This document shows positions 56,519 to 64,000 of a stretch of DNA of 64,000 nucleotides, piece by piece. The notes under the pieces are model-generated. The model saw nothing but the letters and a program-made list of their open reading frames with translations, was not told the DNA's origin and did no database searches. The stretch spans positions 170,872 through 234,871 of the forward strand of contig ML978200.1 of NCBI GenBank assembly GCA_010015745.1. The letters are read 5' to 3'. A program made the translations under genes and the position numbers. The DNA is from Setomelanomma holmii. Taxonomy: Eukaryota > Ascomycota > Dothideomycetes > Pleosporales > Phaeosphaeriaceae. Each line of letters opens with the position of its first letter. Positions within the stretch are counted from its first letter, which is position 1.

Positions 56519-58987
56519 TTATTCCTCCAACCAATCTGCAGCCCCGTCAATAGCCTTACTCACAAGCTTAACCCATTTCTCCACAGTCGTATTATTCTTC
56601 TCATCAAGTCCCTCCACAATACCAGGGAACGTGGCGCCCGCGTATCCTGTCCATTTTCCAGGCGCAAAGACTACGTGTTTGAACCATGGGCGCCCATCCA
56701 GACCTTCAGGATATAAGAATTTTCGATCCAGGTACTTGTATTTCGTGTTGATGGCGCGAATGGCGAGGTATAACTTGACCTTCTCCCAAGGTTTCCACCA
56801 GGGGATGTCGTTGTTGTAGTAGTCATAGAGCAGCTGGGCGGCTGTGGCGTCATGGACGGTAGCGGCGAAGCGGAAATGCGCAGCTGCGCGATCAAGGGCG
56901 CCGAACGTTTCGTCGTCCTGGTGTTTGTGGCCAGCGTCTTTCGCCTTGGCTTTGATGCTTGCGATGTACTTCTCCAGACCAATACCATACTCGGTGGCAT
57001 TTAGTTGTAGGACTGGGGTTTCCACCAATCTGGCTGCGACAAGTGCCCATACTTTTGCGATTGTGGCGTGGTATTCGAAACTTGGATCGCCGAAACGTTC
57101 GATCCAGTCGAAAGAATCGTAGTTGCTGTGATAGTGGTAGATGGCGGACTTTGAATCAAAGCCAAAGCCCATGTCAATGGAGGGAATGCCGGCAAAGTCC
57201 TGGAAGGCAGTGAAGTCACTGCCAGAGCCCATTGTTGCAACGCGCTTGTCCCATACATCGTATACTGATGAGCCGTGGCTGGTCTGGTTGGGCGAAGACA
57301 CGAGCTTCACTGGGTGATGTCAGCTTCAGCTTGCCAAAAGGGATGTACTTGGCTTACGCGTCTCTTCGACAACCTGGCTGAGCAGCGGTGCAGCGGACAA
57401 CTTGTAGCTTGGTCCATTCGCGCCTACATCGACATTCAGGTATGCGACGGCTGAGCCTGAAAGCCAAGGAAGGTACTCCTCCACCCACTCTGTGCTACCC
57501 ACTAGGCCGTACTCTTCGCCATCCCAGCTGGCGAAGACAATGGTGCGCAGCGGCTTCCACCCAGTCTGTAGCGCTAGGCCGAAGCTCCTGATGACCTCGT
57601 TGAACGCAGCAGATCCACTATTTGGATCTCCTGCACCGCCCGCAATCCATGCATCGCGGTGGTTCCCCAGCACAATGACTTCGTCTGGTATCGACCCATT
57701 GATCACGCCGATAACGTTCCACAGCGGTGTTGTAACATACTCTTGCTCGTTGACTAGGTTCAGGACCACGTCATCGGGCGAGGGGCCAATGTTGTACTTG
57801 ACGCCTTTGTAGTCCAGTCCACCTCCTTGCCAGTAGTTGTTGAACGAGGAAGCTTTCGGGCCATGGCCATTGAGCGCGCGGAGAAGAGGAAGCGCATCGA
57901 GGTAGGAGATCGGGATTGAGGGAATGTGAGGCATGGCGTGGTCGACTGGCTGGCGAGGGACGCCGGGCTTGGACGGATAGCCTGGAGTGGTGGGATCTCC
58001 CGGCGCAAAACCTGCAACCCATCAGTACATCGTCAAAATTCGAACCATTATGCGCATACTCAAGAACTGCACGCTTCCTCGTTGCACGCTGCTTGGCTGC
58101 CTCGCAGGTCCTTCAGGGTAGGTCGCGACGCCGTTCTTCTCTGTGAGCTCGCCATCGTCCCCAGGATCTGAGTAGATAACGACACCAACCATGCCCAATT
58201 CTTGCGCGCGCTTGACCTTCAGTCCGCGAAAGACGCCCCCGTACTTCGCCACAGCAATCTTGCCAGCAAGATCCACCTTTGCTGCCTGCAGCTCCGAGAA
58301 GTCCTTGTATGTGCCGTAGTTGACGAAGACGTACGGGGCCGTGACATTTCCTGATGCACTGTAGCCATGGAAGGTTGGTACTCTGTCGGCGAGCTGGCTC
58401 GATTTGTCCTCTTCAAGGACGTCCTCCTCCAGGCGCGCCTCGTATTTGACCTCCCATTGACCTTCCGAAGCGTCCATTGTCGCGTGCGCGCTCTCATCCT
58501 TCTTACCCTTCATCAAAAGTGCCAGCCGGTGGCCTTTCGGGTAGTTGATGAAGACATCGTAGTCCACGATCAAGCTGTTTGTGATCCCAAACTCCTGCCA
58601 TTTCTCCTTGGTCCAAAGCGCCTGGCTGAGGTTTTTGCCCGCCAGATGCGGCCCACTCGTGTAGTACCTGCTCCATTCTCGCGCCTGCTCTGCATCTGGC
58701 GTGTTCAGAAGGATACTCTGAAGTTCTTCGTACTCCAATGCTGTCTTGCCCAGCCATCCACTGGGTATTTGTGCCGTCGAGAGTAGCGAATGCTTCGATT
58801 TCGGCGCAGTTTCACGATCGTCATCGAAAGGTCCAAGACTGAAGAGTACAATCGCTGCTAAACCTCCGATGAGGACAATACTCGAGAGGATGGTCGTGCA
58901 CACGAAGCGCAATCGATGGTGCGGATATCGGTCGCGGTGGGGCCGAATGTCTACGCGCTGAATGAGGGGCGTTCGTTCATCGGCCAT
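56519..58987 (-). CDS. M28B peptidase, glutamate carboxypeptidase II-like
   Basis: Type II membrane zinc aminopeptidase relative (transferrin receptor/GCPII group; yeast Tre1, Tre2 and Vps70 are family members). Minus-strand exons 58987-58060, 58011-57358, 57309-56519 join in phase (790 residues). A single N-terminal helix (TTILSSIVLIGGLAAIVLF, residues about 32-50) anchors it. A protease-associated domain follows (TAPYVFVNYGTYKDF, KIAVAKYGG). Zinc ligands: H427 in GNHRDAW, D438 in GDPNSG, E475/E476 in WDGEEYG, D504 in NVDVGANG, and a late histidine in YHYHSNYDSFDW. All are present, so it is probably active. The C-terminal dimerisation domain is complete. The start MADERTPLIQR precedes an acidic-basic cytoplasmic tail as in relatives. 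Confidence 0.93.
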
Positions 58988-59788
58988 GGTGCCTGTAGGC
59001 TTCTCATTGCCCGCGAAAAGCTGCATGGGCGTCCAATAATCAAAATGCAGCACTTTTTACGTTGCTGGAGCAAGAGCGTTGAAGCTGGCAAGCTTCCAAC
59101 GGGCACAAGACGGAGCTTGGGTGCGTAGCGTCATCGCCCGCACCTGCATCGCGAATACGAGCGACCACTTGGCAAATCTCGCGTGGAGAACCCTGCGCCA
59201 TCCCACGCGAACCACGGAACGTCAAGCTCCTGACAATGAACTCTATCTCGACGTTCAGAATTGGTTTCAACCATATTTCAGACCTAGCTATCTGCACTCT
59301 TTTCTCGAACGCCTGTTGGCGCGCTCACACACCATTTCTTCCCAACCGTTTCAATACACCTTCTCCGTCGCGAGAGCACATTCCTTGCCTACCAACAGTT
59401 CCGTATCGATTTCATACCTGCCTGACTGTACTGAGCGAGAATATCAACCACTGTTGCCATCATATACACAATGTGTGAAAGAACCCATCTCTTCTTTTGA
59501 CCCTCAACCTCATTGTCACACCCTATCCTGGTGGACTTCAGCATCCTCAGGCTTGAGCGTCAGATGCTCTGGGCTACTGTACCATGCAACGCCGGGTCTG
59601 GATATGCTGTAATGTGAACAATGGACAAAATACTGCTGTCAGGACGATGGCTAAAAGCTTAGGGAGGTGAGAGGATCTTCATTCTTGTGTATACACTTTT
59701 GTTGCTACAGCCGTGTTGAGCCCGCCGCTCGATCTTCTCATCCTTCTCCTTCTCTCTTCATGGGCGAGGGCCCAGGGGCGGCAAGCAA
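58988..59788. other. Intergenic stretch
   Basis: About 800 bases upstream of the M28B gene. Open frames on the plus strand (59079-59612) are Ser/Pro/His-rich without motifs. Nothing supported. Confidence 0.5.
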
Positions 59789-60579
59789 CTACCACCCTGG
59801 CTGGATGTCGGTACCTAAGATGATGTTAGTGAACCATTCCTTCATGGAATATGGGTTCAGGTGCAAGGGTGAAATGGCCAAAACATATAAGTCAGATGTG
59901 CTTCATTGAAGCACAAGAACGTGATAAAGGAAGAATGGTTCACTTACGACTCGCCTCACGAAGGAGTTCCGCCTGGTACGCCAGCGCGAACAGGGCACGA
60001 TACGCGAGTACACCGCGCTCGACCCATACGAACATGGCTTCGTCGTCGGGGTTCGTCGCCCCCGCAAACACGTACGCCCGCCGGTCTTCACCCATCTGCG
60101 CGAGCTAGTGTTTTCAGATTAGTCACGATTCAAAGTGGACGTTGATGGAGAACTTACACAGAGATTCAACTCGTGGATCACGAGGAGGATCTCGATGCTG
60201 GGGGTGGGGATCTTGTACGAATTTTGATGGTGAATTCGTATCTGCTGACAATCCATTAGCATCCAATCTTACAGTCTTAAGCAGCGAGTCTTCGACAGCA
60301 CGAACAAGCTGAAATGGACCAATACGTACGTGGTGGAGAGTGTGTTGTTGCTGCGGAACCTCTTCAACGCGCGGAGCAGTTTTGGCTTCCCCAGGCCACC
60401 GCCAAGCTGGACACCCTCCTCACCTTCACCATTCTACTCTGCGTCATATGAGCACGTTGAGCTAAGGCAACTGCAAGCTCATCGTGTCCAGTGGTCCATT
60501 TGAGTCAAACTAGCATGACACTGTGACGGTGGTTCGAAGCAAATGTCGAAACAGGCATTGTGAGAGCATCAAAGGACAT
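59789..60579 (-). CDS. Five-exon gene for a small unknown protein
   Basis: Too finely split to show as one open frame. Minus-strand blocks 60579-60511, 60433-60326, 60244-60158, 60104-59948 and 59814-59789 join in phase into 148 residues ending TDIQPGW. The strongest part is blocks 3 and 4: QIRIHHQNSYKIPTPSIEIL then LVIHELNLC, joined to LAQMGEDRRAYVFAGATNPD and DEAMFVWVERGVLAYRALFA. Introns are 77, 81, 53 and 133 bases, with GTAAGT donors for the last two. The first exon (MSFDALTMPVSTFASNHRHS) and the donor at 60325 (GTATTG) are the weakest choices. Family unknown. It is divergent to the neighbour at 60781. Confidence 0.48.
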
Positions 60580-60780
60580 GATTAGCTTCGAGACCATGTG
60601 AAGTCCAGCACCACACTTCGAGCACTGTGTACATGCCGGACGAAGGTATATAGTCCACGCCGCTGAGGTCACTGCAATCAGACCAGACACACACACACTT
60701 GTATCAATCTCAGGAGATCCGCTGCATCTAAATTTTAGCAGTCAAAACACACAAGAAGATCCTTATTCTACGCACTCGAT

Positions 60781-61323
60781 ATGTCCGCCATGTTCAACAT
60801 CCGCGACTTCCACAATGAAGTCTTGGACAACATCTCTGGACAGGATGACATAATGAATGCCAAAATCATGATCCCACAAGGCCATCTGGTTACGCTGTTC
60901 CAGATCGCTGTCTACCTTGCCGAAGATCTCATCGCAGATCACGACTGCGACTCATCAAAAGGCATCAATTTTGGCAACCTAGCAGGCGAGCCGCTCGTCA
61001 ACAACGCTTTCTATAGCCGCATCGCTAATCAACTAGCCCCAGTGACAACGTCCTCTCCACTCCAGCTCAAGGAGGATGTCATACAGATCATCGACGACTT
61101 GATGGTCAAGTACTGCTCAGAGAAGTGGAACGTCCAGCTCGAGAAGATCGATGACCGATTTGAAGTCTCTCATGGCGGCGAAATAGTCCTCGTGGATGCG
61201 TACAAGGTCATGGAAAATTGGACTGTGGTTGTCGACAACCTAGTTGCGTTGTTCGCTTGCGCACGCAATGAGCGAGGGCAGTGTATTCTGAAGGAGTATC
61301 TCAGCTCATTTGCGCAGCGTTGA
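60781..61323 (+). CDS. Uncharacterised protein (180 residues)
   Basis: Single exon with an ordinary, well-structured composition: FNIRDFHNEVLDNISGQDD, GHLVTLFQIAVYLAEDLIAD, YSRIANQLAP, VIQIIDDLMVKYCSEKWNVQ and ENWTVVVDNLVALFACARNE. No signal peptide or membrane helix. Family not recognised. It lies only ~125 bases from a transposon relic but has no sign of decay itself, so it is probably a host gene. It could be fast evolving or lineage specific, as is common next to transposons. Confidence 0.65.
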   Translation: MSAMFNIRDFHNEVLDNISGQDDIMNAKIMIPQGHLVTLFQIAVYLAEDLIADHDCDSSKGINFGNLAGEPLVNNAFYSRIANQLAPVTTSSPLQLKEDVIQIIDDLMVKYCSEKWNVQLEKIDDRFEVSHGGEIVLVDAYKVMENWTVVVDNLVALFACARNERGQCILKEYLSSFAQR

Positions 61324-61377
61324 GTATCTCTGGCAGAGGTGCAGGTAAGTACAGGTAGGTTTGATAACGTACTTGAT

Positions 61378-61408
61378 AAGCGAGCTGATCAGACAAGCGA
61401 GCTGATCA
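61378..61408 (+). repeat. 14-base direct repeat at the transposon's left side
   Basis: AAGCGAGCTGATCA occurs twice, at 61378-61391 and 61395-61408, separated by three bases, about 40 bases before the transposase start. It may be a subterminal transposase-binding repeat; no matching copy is seen at the right side. Confidence 0.55.
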
Positions 61409-62365
61409 CTCTGCCAAGACCCCACCAAAATCTACTGTCCTACACAGTATGAACGCGATAACTCAACAACAGAACAACCTGCTAGCTTCAAAGGAGGCTC
61501 GATTACAGCTTGCGCTTCTAGTTATCAAACAAGACGCAAATCTCTCTGAACGACGCGCTGCTGCAATCTACAACGTCCCTCAAAGTACACTTAGTATGCG
61601 ACACGCTGGAGTCGCATTTCAACGCGATTGCACGCCCAACTCAATCAGTCTCCGTTCAACTGAGGAGGAGGTGATTGTGCAGCATATACTTGACCTTGAC
61701 GCACGAGGATATCCGCCCCAGCTTGACGCTGTGAAGGATATGGCTGATCTAAATTACTGCGCAAGGAATGTGGCCAACGGTGAGTGGGCGTCCGCTGAGC
61801 TAGAAACTTTGTCAAACATTGCAATGAGCTGCAAGTCAAGTTCAATCGTAAGTACGACTACAAGAGAGCTCTCTGCGAGGATCCTGAAGCTGTATGAGGC
61901 TGGTTCAAGCTTGTAGAGAACACAAAAGCTAAGCACGGTATCCTTGATAAAAATACCTACAACTTTGATAAGTCTGGCTTTATGATAGGCGTGATTACGA
62001 CTGGAGCAGTAGTCGCAGGCTCTGAGCGTCAAGGAGGGCCGAAGATGGTACAGCAGGGTAATCGAGAGTGGATCACGGTGATCCAGGTAACAACGCGACT
62101 GGGTGGGCAATCCCACCCTTTGTCATTTTCCAGGGCAAGAACCACTTTTCCGCCTGGTACCAGGAGCACAATCTACCTGGCGGTTGGGTTATTGCAGTAT
62201 TTGAGAACGGCTGGACGACAAATGCGCTTGGTCTAGAGTGGTTGAAAGCACTTTGACACTCATACGAAAACACGTACTGTAGGCACAGTACGTTTGCTTA
62301 TTATCGATGGCCACGAGAGCCATGACTCGCTTGATTCCAGCAGTACTGCAAGGAGAACAAGATTA

Positions 62366-62978
62366 TTGCTGCTTCGCAGCAATAATAGCCCATCCCGTTG
62401 TGTCCTACCATCTGGTGTGGTTTAGAGCAGTCGCGCTGATTGGTCCGCAAGGCTCACTTTTGATTGGCTGGAAAAGTGTATGCATTACGTGACACATACA
62501 TCAGGGGATAATCAAAACTTTTGCCGACTGCCAAGGGTCACCACTAACACCAATACTAGTATGATCAACACCACCACAACGCTCGCCGCCGGCGCCTCTG
62601 GCGGACCGCAGGAGGCAAAGGGGGTGTCCAGGGGGTCTCCCTCTGGGTGTAAGTTGTACATCCTCCTCACAAATTTGTCAAGATTGTGGACTCTAACGAG
62701 CTTCAAGGTCCGACGTCACACATCGCGAGATCACAAACAGCACGCGAAACGACGCATCGCAATAGTGACGGAAATGGCGACGGCAATAGTGACAGTAATA
62801 GCGTCGGCAAGGGAAATAGAGATAGTGGTACTATGGAGCAGTGAGGAGAAGATTGGATCATGTCGTGAAGTTATAATAGTGTGAGCGGACTCCCGCTCGT
62901 CAAGGCGCTGCCTTAACAATGAGAAATAACATCAATAGCTCGAACAACTTACAGGGCTATCAATTGCTGCTTCGCAGC
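62366..62978. mobile_element. Insertion of unknown type inside the transposase relic
   Basis: The transposase reading (CKENKII, then TLCMPPHSS) is split by about 650 foreign bases. The insert is bracketed by identical 15-base copies of TTGCTGCTTCGCAGC at 62366-62380 and 62964-62978. Just inside them, AATAATAGCCC on the left faces GGGCTATCAATT on the right, so the ends form an imperfect inverted repeat of about 25 bases. No recognised coding sequence is inside; a short frame with alternating Gly, Asn, Asp and Ser (62755-62850) is probably chance. The exact right border is uncertain, as about 36 extra bases remain before the transposase resumes. It is most like a non-autonomous DNA element. Confidence 0.6.
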
Positions 62979-63329
62979 TCTCTATTCAGAAACGTTTACG
63001 ATCTGACAGACTTTTATCACTCTCTGTATGCCTCCTCATTCGTCGCACCTCCTGCAGCCTCTTGATGTATGCTGTTTCTCGCCATTGAAGAAGGCGTATA
63101 GGCGCCAAGCCAAGAACCTGATGCGCAACAAGATTAACCACATCACCAAACTTGAGTTCTTGCCCTGCTTTATTGCTGCTTTCAAGGACTCAATTACTGA
63201 AAGCGATATCCAGGGAGGCTTTTAGGGTGCTAGCTTGGTTCCACTTGACCCAGAGGCAGTGATATCGAAGATGGACGTCTGCCTTTGTACGCCTACTGTT
63301 GACGACGCTCCTTGGGAGTCAAAGACCTC

Positions 63330-63498
63330 TGTCAGATGTGAGAGGACAGAGCAGACATGAAGGGAGTAGAAGGTTGTTGTATTGAGAGAGCTACAGAGCG
63401 CGATTATATACACAACCACAATGAGTAAGCAAGTGACTAAGAGTCACGTGAGAGATGCAGTTCACATGTACCTTGTGAACTGAGGTGCCAGTCTGACA
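63330..63498 (+). mobile_element. Solo LTR, family B
   Basis: A 169-base element starting TGTCAGA and ending TCTGACA (perfect 7-base inverted ends, TG..CA), flanked by the perfect 5-base duplication ACCTC (63325-63329 and 63499-63503). Removing it rejoins the C-terminal part of the Fot1/pogo transposase frame (PWESKTS continuing to NTLEFGSQSKLIRERI). It does not resemble family A beyond the general end structure, and no second copy is in the window. Confidence 0.9.
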
Positions 63499-63719
63499 AC
63501 CTCAAGCAATACCCTAGAATTTGGATCGCAATCAAAGCTGATTCGAGAGAGGATTTAGAGGCATGCAGATAGCTCGCCTACTTCAATCGTTAACTCTCTT
63601 GATCAGCTTACCAAAGGCGCTGAGATAATAGCGCATTCCTTGGTGTTGATGCGCAACCAAGTCAAGGAGCTCCAAGCAGACTTTCCAACAAGCAAGTAAA
63701 GCAAGTACCTGCTCTCAAC

Positions 63720-63792
63720 TTGACTTGCTTGGTTTGGACTAAGGCGTTACTTGACTTGCTTAGGAGCAATTTCGTGCTTAGTTGACTTGCTT
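63720..63792 (+). repeat. Three direct copies of TTGACTTGCTT at 31-base spacing
   Basis: TTGACTTGCTT begins at exactly 63720, 63751 and 63782, so starts are 31 bases apart, while the sequence between copies differs. The array lies just after the transposase stop. Regular spacing near three helical turns suggests binding sites for a protein, possibly the transposase. Confidence 0.7.
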
Positions 63793-64000
63793 GGATTACT
63801 TGCAAGTACTTGGTTTACTTAGTACTACTAAGAGACTATTTTACACACAGATACAATAGCTAAGTGTCCCAGTCTAGTATATTGTAATCCCTCAAAATCT
63901 GCTCATCTGAAAGCTTAGCCTTGCTAGATTCCCACGGTTTGTAGCCAGCTCGCACCCATGATCTCACCAATTGGAGAGCTGAAAGTAGCTCACTGCCAAG

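Larger units (their letters stand above)
61449..63699 (+). mobile_element. Decayed Fot1/pogo-type DNA transposon (transposase relic), nested with two insertions
   Basis: Cut-and-paste transposase of the Tc1/mariner superfamily, pogo group. An intact start (MNAITQQQNN) leads into the helix-turn-helix region with ERRAAAIYNVPQSTL. DDE-domain blocks follow across shifted frames: NTYNFDKSGFMIGVI (first Asp region), GNREWITVIQ, GWAIPPFVIFQGKNH, LLIIDGHESHDSL (second Asp) and CMPPHSSHLLQPLDVCCF (third Asp), then INHITKLEFLPCF and a C-terminal SLDQLTKGAEIIAHSL block. At least one TGA (near 61895), two TAGs in the C-terminal part and several frameshifts (near 62090, 62245 and 62335) inactivate it. Two later insertions interrupt it: 62366-62978 and a solo LTR at 63330-63498. 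Terminal inverted repeats were not identified. Confidence 0.88.

Noticed and set aside
59610..59660. Short similarity to 49310-49340 (TCAGGACGATG followed by CTAAA)
   Set aside because: Only about 25 bases are alike, with no boundaries, inverted ends or target duplications, so a shared repeat is not supported.
60505..60696. A 63-codon minus-strand frame as a separate gene
   Set aside because: Its last 23 codons are better used as the first exon of the five-exon gene ending at 59789; the earlier part contains no feature.
1..64000. tRNA, rRNA or CRISPR-like features
   Set aside because: No cloverleaf with a proper T-arm, no rRNA core sequence and no regularly spaced repeats with unique spacers, other than the three-copy array at 63720, which is too short and has dissimilar function.

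Overview
The window reads as nuclear chromosome of a filamentous ascomycete. Genes are interrupted by short introns, mostly about 48-100 bases with GT..AG ends. The families are those of mould genomes: a fungal rhodopsin-like membrane protein, a DUF3176 membrane protein, HET-type fragments, an AA9 polysaccharide monooxygenase, a GH93 arabinanase and a Fot1/pogo transposon. I infer a plant-associated member of the Dothideomycetes, probably Pleosporales; no marker gene here proves this.

Layout. 1-14.3 kb is accessory: a cytochrome P450 cut by the left edge at its ExxR helix, an intact rhodopsin-domain protein, a broken relative of it, and two tandem paralogs of an unknown family, one largely intact and one decayed and carrying a solo LTR in an intron. 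16.1-37.2 kb is the conserved core: an Srk1/RCK2-type kinase, a histidine phosphatase, the RNA polymerase II CTD phosphatase Ssu72, an SH3 adaptor, a membrane-anchored alpha/beta hydrolase fused to a dual-specificity phosphatase, an IlvD/Edd dehydratase, ribosomal protein S19 and a secreted GH93 enzyme. 38.5-48.2 kb is mostly a graveyard of broken genes (an unknown protein, a HET protein, a secreted protein, a membrane protein and two more unknowns) around one intact DUF3176 membrane protein. A second copy of the solo LTR follows. 51.8-61.3 kb is again gene-bearing: AA9 monooxygenase, 2-oxoglutarate/iron dioxygenase, a small protein, an M28B glutamate-carboxypeptidase-like enzyme and two unknown proteins. 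61.4-63.8 kb is a nested transposon: a decayed Fot1/pogo transposase interrupted by an unrelated insertion and by a solo LTR of a second family.

Three themes stand out. Most relics carry nonsense codons one C-to-T step from CAG, CAA, CGA or TGG, many in the CpA context typical of repeat-induced point mutation, while housekeeping genes are clean. Three independent genes need micro-exons of 12, 8 and 5 bases to keep conserved protein motifs. Three solo LTRs from two families are each framed by perfect 5-bp target duplications. Secreted AA9 and GH93 enzymes suggest plant cell-wall breakdown. I found no convincing tRNA, rRNA or CRISPR array.
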